NCBI GenBank assembly: GCA_020638655.1
Contig: JACKIC010000002.1
Coordinates: forward strand, 186,001-250,000
Reading direction: 5' to 3'
Length of the DNA stretch: 64,000 nt
Origin: Planctomycetota bacterium
GTDB taxonomy: Bacteria; Planctomycetota; UBA1135; UBA2386
The notes under the pieces are model-generated. The model saw nothing but the letters and a program-made list of their open reading frames with translations. It was not told the DNA's origin and did no database searches. The position numbers were made by a program, and so were the translations under genes. Below are positions 27,338 to 34,893 of the stretch, one piece after another. Every line of letters begins with the position of its first letter. Positions within the stretch are counted from its first letter, which is position 1.

Positions 27338-29444
27338 ACCTGGGTTTGCCGGGCTGCGGAACGCGGCTCGGCGCCGGCTCGGCGCCGCGCCGCGGCTGCG
27401 GCCGCAGCACCACCTCGGGGCTCGCCGCCGCGGTGGCCTCCTGATCGAACTGCCGCCCCAGCGCGTGCAGCTTCTGGCCCAGCTCATGAGCCTGTTCGGC
27501 GAGGTGCCGCAGCGGCGTGGCGATCGCCAGGAGGCGCGTGCGCTCGGCGCGCAGTTCGGCTTCGTGGGCCTGCAGCCGCGGCAGGTGCGCCTGCAGCGCC
27601 GCGCGCAGCGCCGCGACCGTGGCCGCGAACAGGCGCTGGCCGAAGTGCTGGCACAGGGTGGTCACCGTGTTCGGCACGAGGTCGCCGCGGAACTGTGCGA
27701 CGCACTGGTGCAGGAACAGGCGTCCGGGTTCGCCGAGGCGCGCGGCCTTCTCCTTGCCCGGGATCTTCACGTCCGGGGCGGCCGCGGGGCCGAACAGGCG
27801 CTGTCGCACCTTGTCGAGCGAGCGGAAGGCGACCACGTCGAGCATCGAGCGGCGCACCGGGAAGGCGTCGAGGTCGATCGGCACCCGCGGCGTGTCGGCC
27901 CAGGTGACCGGACCGAGCTCGGTCAGCGCCTGCGCCTTGAGGCGCCGCAGGTCGACGTCGGCGCGGCGCAGCAGTTCGGCGATGCCGTCGGGCAGGTCCA
28001 GCCCCGTGTCCAGCTGGGTCTGCTGCTGGTCGAAGCAGCGCAGGGCGGCGGCGAGCACGTTGTCGCGGTAGTCCTGCAGCAGCGGCTGCCACTGGCCCGC
28101 GGCGAGCCACTGCAGGCTGTGACTCGACAGGAACCACGTGTCGATCGAGGCGCCGAGCGTGCGCAGCAGCTTGGCGCCGCTGTCGCGCGCGTAGCGCTCG
28201 ACCTCGGCGTCGAGCTCGCGACCGCCACGCGCGAACGCCTCGGTCCAGTCGAGCTGCAGGGCGGCTTGCACGCGCTTGTGTTCGCTCGTCGTGAAGGCGA
28301 GCTGCTGGTCGAGGTCGGCCAGGTGCTCGTCGAGCCGGGTGACCTCGTCGCTGGCGACGGTCGCGGCGGTCTCGGCCAACAGCGTCTGCCCGCGCTGCAG
28401 CGAGTCGCGCAGGAACGCGGCGAGGTATTCGGAGCTGGCCAGGTAGTCGGAGAGGTCCTTGCGGAAGTCGCGGAAGCCGGCGGGCTGCTTGTCCGGCGGC
28501 AGCTTCTGCAGCACCGCGCTGCCGGCCTGCAGCAGGTCGACGGGATACATGCGCACGCGGCCTTCCTTGGCGGCCTTCTGCAGCGGCGCCGACATCGCCA
28601 GCTGCTCGAACGCGCGCAGCACCGCCTCGGGTTGCGACTGCTCGAGGCTTGGTACGAGCTTGCCGCCTTCGGACAGGTCGCGCTTGTGCGAGTCGACGTT
28701 GACGACCAGGAAGATGCGGCTGAACAGGTCGAGCAGCTGCTGGAACTCGCTGAACACCTGCTCGAGGAACAGCGTGTCGCTCTTGACGACGAAGATCGCG
28801 CAGGCCGCCGCGTTGCGGAAGTCGCGCGTCATGCGGTCGTAGCCGAAGCGCATGCGCGTGTAGAGTCCGGGCGTGTCGACCAGCACGGCGCCGGTCTCGT
28901 CGAGCGCGCTGTCGGGCACGCGCACGTCGACGCGGCGGATCGCCTGCGGGAAGTGCTCCTGCGGATCGAACACCTCGCCGCGCTCCTCGGCGGCGCGGAT
29001 CGCGCGCGCCAGATCGCCGTGGGCGGTGTCGATGCGCGTGTGCAGGGCCTTGGTGTCGGTGAAGCTGGCGGTGCTGCCGTCGTAGTGGGTGACGACGTAT
29101 TCGCGCCGCGGGCCGCTGCGTACGAACACCAGGCACGGGTAGGCGGGCAGGCTCGAAACCTCGCTGACGTAGGCCGCCGCGATCGCGTTCATCAGCGTCG
29201 ACTTGCCGCTCTTGAGCGGGCCGAAGATCAGCACGTAGGCGTGCTGCTCGGCGACCTTGTCGCAGAGCGCGCCGAGGTGGTGGTGCAGGTCGGCGAGCTG
29301 CCCGCGCAGCTGCCGGCCGATCGGCGTCGGGCTGCCCGAATCGGCCGCGGCGTCGAGCGCCTGCAGCGCGCCGGACAGGTCGCCCAGGACCGGGCGGAGG
29401 GTGGCGTCGAACGTCTGGCAGTAGCTGCCGAGTTGGTTGCGCAT
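27336..29444 (-). CDS. Dynamin-like large GTPase
   Basis: 702-residue protein of the bacterial dynamin superfamily. The G1 loop GPLKSGKS lies at residues 75-82 and the G3 motif DTPG at 190-193. The expected G4 is represented by VVNVDS, which lacks the usual lysine and is atypical. A long, mostly helical region with heptad-like stretches follows (about residues 300-680), as expected of dynamin stalk and assembly domains. No transmembrane helix is visible, so membrane contact would be peripheral. Bacterial dynamins remodel membranes or respond to envelope stress; many occur in pairs, but this one stands alone. The ATG at 29444 is chosen because upstream residues are low-complexity. Confidence 0.8.
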   Translation of the reverse strand: MRNQLGSYCQTFDATLRPVLGDLSGALQALDAAADSGSPTPIGRQLRGQLADLHHHLGALCDKVAEQHAYVLIFGPLKSGKSTLMNAIAAAYVSEVSSLPAYPCLVFVRSGPRREYVVTHYDGSTASFTDTKALHTRIDTAHGDLARAIRAAEERGEVFDPQEHFPQAIRRVDVRVPDSALDETGAVLVDTPGLYTRMRFGYDRMTRDFRNAAACAIFVVKSDTLFLEQVFSEFQQLLDLFSRIFLVVNVDSHKRDLSEGGKLVPSLEQSQPEAVLRAFEQLAMSAPLQKAAKEGRVRMYPVDLLQAGSAVLQKLPPDKQPAGFRDFRKDLSDYLASSEYLAAFLRDSLQRGQTLLAETAATVASDEVTRLDEHLADLDQQLAFTTSEHKRVQAALQLDWTEAFARGGRELDAEVERYARDSGAKLLRTLGASIDTWFLSSHSLQWLAAGQWQPLLQDYRDNVLAAALRCFDQQQTQLDTGLDLPDGIAELLRRADVDLRRLKAQALTELGPVTWADTPRVPIDLDAFPVRRSMLDVVAFRSLDKVRQRLFGPAAAPDVKIPGKEKAARLGEPGRLFLHQCVAQFRGDLVPNTVTTLCQHFGQRLFAATVAALRAALQAHLPRLQAHEAELRAERTRLLAIATPLRHLAEQAHELGQKLHALGRQFDQEATAAASPEVVLRPQPRRGAEPAPSRVPQPGKPR

Positions 29445-29619
29445 CAGGGGTCTGGGCGAGCTTGGCGCCGGAGCGAGCGGCGCGGCGAGAGAACGGTCGG
29501 CCTGTCGCGAAGGCTTTGACGGGCGCACGATTGGAGCAGGTCCGGCGCGCGGCGGGAGTCCCGTGTCGAGGAATTGCTGTTGGAGAACCGGGATGGTTCT
29601 CCACAGGTTTTCCACGCGT

Positions 29620-30408
29620 TCACTTCACGGGCTGCAGCGGCATCGCGTCGACGCGTTGGCCGAGCCAGAGGACCTCGCCGCGCGCGTCGACGCGTCCGGG
29701 CACGACGCGCACCTGGTCGCGCGCCGATCGCTGCATCAGCAGTTCGCTCGCGCCGAGCAGGGCGTCGCGCTGGCCCAGCAAGAACGCCTTGGTCACCGCC
29801 TGATCGAGCCGGGCGTTGCGCCGCAGCGCCGCCAGCCGCCGGCTCAGCAGCTGTTGCGCCGGGGTCGTCGCCCGCAGCGAACGCGTTGTGCAGTCGTCGT
29901 GGCCGAGCACGACGATCAAGGAGAGGCGCTCGTCGGTCGCCAGGTGTTCGAGCAGGGCCACGGTCTCGCTGCTCACGAACGGTCCGGGGCAACTGATGCA
30001 GAGCAGATCGCGCCGCGCCAGGCCGAACAGGGCCGGCGCATCGAGGTCCGCGTCGGCGCAGGTGATCACCGCGGCGACGTAGCGGCCGGCGCCGGCGGGT
30101 CGTTCCTGCGGCGCGGGCGGCGGCTCGCCCTTGGCGAGCGCGGCTCGGCGGGCGTCGAGGCCGTTGCGCAGGTGCTGCAGGGCGTCGGCAGGGCGCAGCT
30201 CGGGGTGGGGGTGGTGGGTCGGGGCGTCGCTGGCGCCGCGTTTCAGAGCCGCGCGGTTCGCGGCGGCGGGCGCCGGATCCTGCCCGGCGTGGTTGGCGGT
30301 CGCGTCCGGGTCCGGTCGGTGCGCCGGCTCCTGGGCCGCGGCGACGGCGCCGGACAGCGCCACCGCGAGCCCTGCGCACACGCCCATCCAGCTGCCGCCC
30401 GATGCCAT
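29620..30408 (-). CDS. Exported beta-carbonic-anhydrase-like protein lacking the dyad arginine
   Basis: 262-residue protein with a signal peptide (residues 1-25, AVAAAQ), a proline/histidine-rich linker (about 27-105), and a domain resembling beta-carbonic anhydrase. The zinc ligands are in place: C117 with D119 in CADAD, and H170 and C173 in VVLGHDDC. In active beta enzymes the first motif is C-x-D-x-R, where the arginine holds the aspartate away from zinc; here that position is D121. The enzyme may be inactive, locked, or bind zinc for another purpose. It is divergent from korA, 104 bases away, a suggestive neighbour because KorAB makes or uses CO2. That functional link is inference. Confidence 0.68.
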   Translation of the reverse strand: MASGGSWMGVCAGLAVALSGAVAAAQEPAHRPDPDATANHAGQDPAPAAANRAALKRGASDAPTHHPHPELRPADALQHLRNGLDARRAALAKGEPPPAPQERPAGAGRYVAAVITCADADLDAPALFGLARRDLLCISCPGPFVSSETVALLEHLATDERLSLIVVLGHDDCTTRSLRATTPAQQLLSRRLAALRRNARLDQAVTKAFLLGQRDALLGASELLMQRSARDQVRVVPGRVDARGEVLWLGQRVDAMPLQPVK

Positions 30409-30490
30409 GTGGGGCTCTTCGGCCGCGCCGCGAACGCGACTTGACCGATCCGTGCCATCGCGGTCGTGGCGGAGGCGCCCGGCGCCTCGC

Positions 30491-30496
30491 TATAGT
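30491..30496 (+). promoter_or_regulatory. Possible korA promoter -10 box
   Basis: TATAGT ends 16 bases before the korA ATG, so a transcript starting at the usual distance would have a leader of about ten bases. No Shine-Dalgarno sequence is visible. No good -35 lies at the right spacing (TTGACC at 30441-30446 is too far). Tentative. Confidence 0.35.
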
Positions 30497-30512
30497 GCCC
30501 TGCCCAATCTCG

Positions 30513-32402
30513 ATGGACCAAGCCACCTCCTCCGCTACGGCCCACAAGGGCGTCCAGGAACTCGATCAGGTCGTGATCCGCTTCGCCGGCGACTCCGGCG
30601 ACGGCATGCAGCTGACCGGCGACCAGTTCACGCGCACCACGGCGTTGATGGGGAACGACATCGCGACGTTCCCCGACTTCCCCGCGGAGATCCGCGCGCC
30701 AGCCGGCACCCTGCCCGGCGTGTCGGCGTTCCAGCTGCGCTTCTCGAGCTTCGACATCCACACCCCGGGCGATGCGCCCGACGTGCTGGTGGCGATGAAC
30801 CCGGCCGCGCTCAAGGTGCACATCAAGGAGCTCAAGAAGGACGGCATCCTGCTGCTCAACACGGGCTCGTTCGGCGCGCTCGACCTCAAGAAGGCCAAGT
30901 ACGACGCCGACCCGCGCAGCGACGGTTCGCTCGATGGCTGGCGCGTGATCGAGGTCGACCTCGAGGCGCGCACCAAGGAGGCGCTGGCCAATTCGCCGCT
31001 CGACGCGCGGGCCAAGGGCCGCTGCAAGAACATGTACGCGCTGGGCATCCTCTACTGGATGTTCCATCGCGACATGGAGCCGACGATGAAGGCGATCGCG
31101 AAGAAGTTCGCCAAGAAGCCCGACATCGTCGACGCCAACCTCACAGCGATGAAGGCCGGGCACGCCTACGCCGAGACGACCGAGGTCTTCCAGACCGCCT
31201 ACGAGGTGGCGCCCGCGCCGATGCGCGCCGGCACCTACCGCAACATCATGGGCAACCAGGCCCTGTGCCTGGGGCTCGTGGCGGCGAGCAAGAAGGCGGG
31301 CCTGCAGATCTTCCTGGGCAGCTACCCGATCACGCCGGCCTCGGACATCCTGCATCAGCTCAGCGGCTACAAGCACCACGGCGTGATCACGTTCCAGGCC
31401 GAGGACGAGATCGCCGCGGTGGCGTCGGCGATCGGCGCGAGCTACGCGGGCTGCCTGGGCGTGACCTCGACCTCGGGCCCCGGTCTCGCGCTCAAGGCCG
31501 AGGCGCTCGGCCTCGCCGTGATGGCCGAACTGCCGCTCGTCGTGCTCAACGTGCAGCGCGCCGGCCCGAGCACCGGCATGCCGACCAAGACGCAGCAGGC
31601 GGACCTGCTGCAAGCGATGTACGGCCGCAACGGCGAGTCGCCGTGCGTGGTGCTCGCCGCGAGCACGCCGTCCGACGCGTTCGAGACCGCCTTCGAGGCG
31701 GTGCGCATCGCCGTCACGCACATGGTGCCGGTGGTGGTGCTGTCCGACGGCTACGTCGCGAACGGCAGCGAGCCCTGGCTGCTGCCCGACGTCGACGCGC
31801 TGCCGGCGATCGACGTGAAGTTCGCGCCCGAGGGCAAGCCCGACGAGAAGTTCCTGCCCTACCAGCGCAACCCCAAGACGCTGGCGCGGCCGTGGGCCAA
31901 GCCCGGCACCAAGGGGCTGCAGCACCGCATCGGCGGCCTCGAGAAGCAGGACGTCACCGGCAACATCAGCTACGACCCGGCGAACCATCAGCACATGATC
32001 GACACGCGCGCCGCCAAGGTCGCGAAGGTCGCCGACGACCTGCCGCCGCTGCAGCCGATCGGCGCGATGACCGGCGACGTGCTGGTGATCGGTTGGGGCA
32101 GCACGCGCGGCGCCATCACCGCCGCGACGCTGCGCCTGCAGAAGGCCGGCCACGCGATCAGCTGCGTCTTCCTGCGTCACCTCAACCCGCTGCCCAACGA
32201 CCTGCTGGCATTGATGCGGGGCTTCTCGAAGGTCGCGCTGCCCGAGCTGAACTGCGGGCAGCTGGCGATGATGTTGCGCGCCAGGTACCTGGTCGACGTG
32301 CAGAGCATCAGTCAGGTGAACGGGCAGCCGTTCAAGAGCCAGGAACTCGAGGACCGTCTGCTGGCGGTCCTGAAGGACACGAAGGGGGAGGCCAAGCAAT
32401 GA
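30513..32402 (+). CDS. korA: 2-oxoacid:ferredoxin oxidoreductase, fused gamma-alpha subunit
   Basis: 629-residue large subunit of a two-subunit 2-oxoglutarate-type ferredoxin oxidoreductase. The N-terminal gamma domain (VVIRFAGDSGDGMQLTG, about residues 20-36) is fused to the alpha domain, which includes the substrate-contacting segment LGSYPITPASDILH and the block FQAEDEIAAV. This fusion and the lack of a separate ferredoxin-like delta gene match KorAB enzymes of aerobic bacteria. These link the citric-acid cycle to ferredoxin by oxidative decarboxylation of 2-oxoglutarate with CoA, or the reverse. The stop overlaps the korB ATG (ATGA), so the subunits are coupled. The substrate assignment rests on overall family resemblance and could be another 2-oxoacid. 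Confidence 0.9.
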   Translation: MDQATSSATAHKGVQELDQVVIRFAGDSGDGMQLTGDQFTRTTALMGNDIATFPDFPAEIRAPAGTLPGVSAFQLRFSSFDIHTPGDAPDVLVAMNPAALKVHIKELKKDGILLLNTGSFGALDLKKAKYDADPRSDGSLDGWRVIEVDLEARTKEALANSPLDARAKGRCKNMYALGILYWMFHRDMEPTMKAIAKKFAKKPDIVDANLTAMKAGHAYAETTEVFQTAYEVAPAPMRAGTYRNIMGNQALCLGLVAASKKAGLQIFLGSYPITPASDILHQLSGYKHHGVITFQAEDEIAAVASAIGASYAGCLGVTSTSGPGLALKAEALGLAVMAELPLVVLNVQRAGPSTGMPTKTQQADLLQAMYGRNGESPCVVLAASTPSDAFETAFEAVRIAVTHMVPVVVLSDGYVANGSEPWLLPDVDALPAIDVKFAPEGKPDEKFLPYQRNPKTLARPWAKPGTKGLQHRIGGLEKQDVTGNISYDPANHQHMIDTRAAKVAKVADDLPPLQPIGAMTGDVLVIGWGSTRGAITAATLRLQKAGHAISCVFLRHLNPLPNDLLALMRGFSKVALPELNCGQLAMMLRARYLVDVQSISQVNGQPFKSQELEDRLLAVLKDTKGEAKQ

Positions 32403-33409
32403 CCACTGTCGATCGACCGGTGCTGCAGAAGAAGGACTTCAAGACCGACCAGGACGTGCGTTGGTGCCCCGGCTGCGGGGACTACGCGATCCTCAACGCC
32501 GTGCAGGGCGCGTTCGCCAAGCTCGGCAAGCAACTGCACGAGACGGTGGTGATCTCGGGCATCGGCTGCAGCTCGCGCTTTCCGTACTACATGGAGACGT
32601 TCGGGTTCCACACGATCCACGGCCGCGCACCGGCGATCGCGACCGGCGTCAAGGTCAGCAACCCCGAGCTCGACGTCTGGGTCGTCACCGGCGACGGCGA
32701 CGCCATGTCGATCGGCGGCAACCACTTCATCCACGCGATGCGACGCAACGTCGGGCTGAAGATCCTGATGTTCAACAACCGCATCTACGGGCTGACCAAG
32801 GGGCAGTTCTCGCCGACCAGCGAGGCCGGCAAGATCACCAAGAGCTCGCCGCTGGGCTCGGTCGACTACCCGTTCTCGCCGATCGCGCTGACGCTCGGCG
32901 CGGGCGGCACGTTCATCGCGCGCGGCGTCGACATCCTCGGCCCGCACCTCGAGGACCTCGTCTGCCAGGCGAGCGGCCACAAGGGCACCGCCCTGATCGA
33001 GATCTATCAGAACTGCAACATCTTCAACGACGGCGCCTACAAGGGTTTCACCGACAAGGACGTGCGCGACGACCGCATCCTCTACCTGCAGCACGGCCAG
33101 CCGCTGCTGTTCGGCGCCAACAAGGACAAGGGCATCGCCTTCGACGCCGGCTTCCGGCCGTTCCTGGTCAGCGGCGCCGATCTCGGCAAGGCGTTCGTCT
33201 GGGACGAGACCTCGGACACGCCGGCGCCGGCGATGGCGCTCGCGACCATGAGCGAGGCCGAGTTCCCGGTGCCGATCGGCGTGTTCCGCCGCCGCGACAA
33301 GCCCAACTTCGAGAGCCGCGTGCAGGCGCAGGTCGCCGCCGCCAAGGAGAAGAAGCAGGAGTCGCTGAAGGACCTGCTCTACGCCGGCGAGATCTGGGAC
33401 GTCGGCTGA
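32399..33409 (+). CDS. korB: 2-oxoacid:ferredoxin oxidoreductase, beta subunit
   Basis: 336-residue thiamine-diphosphate subunit. The N-terminal cysteine motif WCPGCGDY (about residues 22-29) provides ligands for the single [4Fe-4S] cluster together with later cysteines (SGIGCSSRFPYY, YQNCNIFND). The ThDP/Mg2+ motif is GDGDAMSIGGNHFIHAMRRN (about 99-118). It needs KorA for substrate and CoA binding and passes electrons to ferredoxin. It overlaps korA by four bases; a hairpin just after the stop suggests the operon ends here. Confidence 0.93.
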   Translation: MTTVDRPVLQKKDFKTDQDVRWCPGCGDYAILNAVQGAFAKLGKQLHETVVISGIGCSSRFPYYMETFGFHTIHGRAPAIATGVKVSNPELDVWVVTGDGDAMSIGGNHFIHAMRRNVGLKILMFNNRIYGLTKGQFSPTSEAGKITKSSPLGSVDYPFSPIALTLGAGGTFIARGVDILGPHLEDLVCQASGHKGTALIEIYQNCNIFNDGAYKGFTDKDVRDDRILYLQHGQPLLFGANKDKGIAFDAGFRPFLVSGADLGKAFVWDETSDTPAPAMALATMSEAEFPVPIGVFRRRDKPNFESRVQAQVAAAKEKKQESLKDLLYAGEIWDVG

Positions 33410-33434
33410 CGCGGCGCTCGCAGCGTGTGCCGCG
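33410..33434. terminator. Hairpin between korB and the convergent secreted-protein gene
   Basis: CGCGGC (33410-33415) pairs with GCCGCG (33429-33434), enclosing a smaller GCT/AGC stem. It starts directly after the korB stop and ends six bases before the convergent gene's stop. It probably serves both strands. Confidence 0.5.
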
Positions 33435-33439
33435 GCAGC

Positions 33440-34162
33440 TCAGCGTCGCCGCAGCACGCGCGGCGGCGAGCGCAGGCCGAGCTTGATCAGCAGCGCGTCG
33501 ATCTCGCGGTGCGCGGCGGGCGTCTGCCGGATCAGGAACAGGCCGTTCTGCACGTTGAGGCTGACGCCGTCGCGCGACCACGAGTCGGGCTGCACGTTCG
33601 CGCGCAGCAGTTGCTCGAGGCCCTCGGCGGTGAACCCGCTGACCGTCTCCTCGGACTCTTCGGGCTCGGGGAACAGCGGTCGGTCGTCGTCGCGGGTCGG
33701 CAGGCGCAGATCCGGCCCGGGAAAGTTGCGCAGCGTCATCGTCGCCGCGCGCAGGTCGTAGACGCCAAGGCACAGGTAGGGTTTGACCTCCTCGGCAGGC
33801 ACCAGGAAGACGACGCCCGAGCGGTACACGAAGCGCTGCCCCGTCTGGATCTGCACGATCGACAGCACCGACCACAGGCTGGTCGCCCTGCACTGCAGCG
33901 AGACGGCGGGAGCGGCGTCGGCGGTCGGCGTGCGGCACGAGAACATCAGCTTGTCGCCGGTGGCCGCGTTGAGCAGGCCGCAGATCTCCTTCGTGGTGGC
34001 GGCTTCGCAGCGCACGGTGACGCGCGTATTGCGCAGCAGGCGCACCGCCGCGGCGTGCCGCGGCAGATCGTCGCGGCGCTCGACGGCGAGCACGTCGTCC
34101 TGGGCACGCGCAGCGCTCAGGAGGAACAGGAACGAGGACAGGACGGGCGCCAGCGTGCGCAT
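33440..34162 (-). CDS. Secreted protein with secretin-N/STN-like modules, function unknown
   Basis: 240-residue exported protein with a signal peptide (residues 1-20, SAARA). It appears to hold a short beta-alpha module (about residues 40-125) ending in FVYRSGVVFLVPAEEVKP. A second one (about 185-230) reads VQNGLFLIRQTPAAHREIDALLIKLG. The latter pattern, a strand then a helix predicting 'question by residue, divide by helix', is characteristic of the short N domains of secretins and of many uncharacterised planctomycete proteins. No outer-membrane secretin barrel is present. It converges on korB and has a lipoprotein gene upstream on the same strand. Confidence 0.6.
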   Translation of the reverse strand: MRTLAPVLSSFLFLLSAARAQDDVLAVERRDDLPRHAAAVRLLRNTRVTVRCEAATTKEICGLLNAATGDKLMFSCRTPTADAAPAVSLQCRATSLWSVLSIVQIQTGQRFVYRSGVVFLVPAEEVKPYLCLGVYDLRAATMTLRNFPGPDLRLPTRDDDRPLFPEPEESEETVSGFTAEGLEQLLRANVQPDSWSRDGVSLNVQNGLFLIRQTPAAHREIDALLIKLGLRSPPRVLRRR

Positions 34163-34251
34163 CGGGTCACCTGCGGGTGCGAGGGGTCGAGGGGGCGCAG
34201 CACAGTGTGCCGTCTTGCTGCCGCCGCGGCGGCGTTCGCGGCGCGGCTGGG

Positions 34252-34277
34252 AAAAATTGAGCGGGCGAGGCGCCCGC
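34252..34277 (-). terminator. Intrinsic terminator of the lipoprotein gene
   Basis: On the minus strand, GCGGGCG (34277-34271) and CGCCCGC (34267-34261) form a 7-bp perfect stem with a CCT loop. A run of five T's (34256-34252) follows within a few bases. It lies ten bases past the lipoprotein gene's stop, a textbook rho-independent layout. Confidence 0.85.
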
Positions 34278-34286
34278 GCGCGGCCA

Positions 34287-34745
34287 TCACTGCAGCGTGA
34301 GCTGCAGCTGCCGCAGCGACTCGCCGAGCACCGGTTCGACCTCGCGGTTGTCGATCAGGCGCTCGATGGTCTTGTGCACGTTGGCAGGGATGCCGAGGTC
34401 GGGATGGCCGACCTTGAGGTTGCCGAACTCGGCGATCAGCTCGTCCATGCGGGTCTTGGCAGCCGCAGCGGTCTTACGATCGATGATCGTGCCGAGCAGG
34501 CGGCCCAGCTCGCCGATGCGCGTGGTCACTTCGACCGCGGGGCCGGTGGTGGGTGGGGTCGGCAGCGGCAGGGGCTTCGCCGCATCCGAGGGGGCGGTCT
34601 TGTCCGGTGTGACGTCGTCGAGCACCGGCGCCTTGATGCCGGCGTCGGGATCGGGCGTGGTCTTGGCGGGGGTGCCCGAGGCGTCGCTGCAGGCGGCGAC
34701 CATCGACAGGGCGACCAGCAGGAGGGATGGCAAGCGCATGTCCAT
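34287..34745 (-). CDS. Small predicted lipoprotein
   Basis: 152-residue protein with a lipoprotein signal peptide (LLLVALSMVAAC, the cysteine being the likely lipidated residue). A proline/threonine-rich linker (about residues 25-72) follows, then an approximately 75-residue helical tail (EVTTRIGELGRLLGTIID onward). No known domain is recognised. Three in-frame ATGs compete for the start (34757, 34745, 34739); 34745 keeps a short charged n-region before the hydrophobic core. The gene is divergent from the ArsR-methyltransferase gene, and its own intrinsic terminator follows the stop. Confidence 0.65.
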   Translation of the reverse strand: MDMRLPSLLLVALSMVAACSDASGTPAKTTPDPDAGIKAPVLDDVTPDKTAPSDAAKPLPLPTPPTTGPAVEVTTRIGELGRLLGTIIDRKTAAAAKTRMDELIAEFGNLKVGHPDLGIPANVHKTIERLIDNREVEPVLGESLRQLQLTLQ

Positions 34746-34828
34746 GCTGCGCATCATGGCTGCCAGCGCGCGCCTGACAACGGTTTGCGCCAGGCGCGGG
34801 GGGCTGGTCCCGCCTTGGCCGGCGTACG

Positions 34829-34844
34829 CCACGGAAGGAATCAG
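34829..34844 (+). repeat. Solo copy of the insertion-sequence terminal repeat
   Basis: CCACGGAAGGAATCAG is identical to the 16-bp ends of the insertion sequence at 54667-55887. On the inner side the match to the left IS end extends to about 26 bases (through GTACGCC versus GTACACC). No transposase remnant is next to it. It lies in the gap between the divergent lipoprotein and ArsR-type genes. Confidence 0.75.
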
Positions 34845-34871
34845 CCGGTTCCTCCAGCCGGGAGGTGAAAC

Positions 34872-34887
34872 ATCACGATGTCGTGAT
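34872..34887. promoter_or_regulatory. Palindromic operator candidate upstream of ArsR-methyltransferase gene
   Basis: ATCACGATGTCGTGAT is a perfect 16-base palindrome ending six bases before the regulator's ATG. ArsR-family dimers bind short palindromes at their own promoters. The position would block both transcription and ribosome access, so autoregulation is likely though not shown. Confidence 0.65.
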
Positions 34888-34893
34888 ACATTG

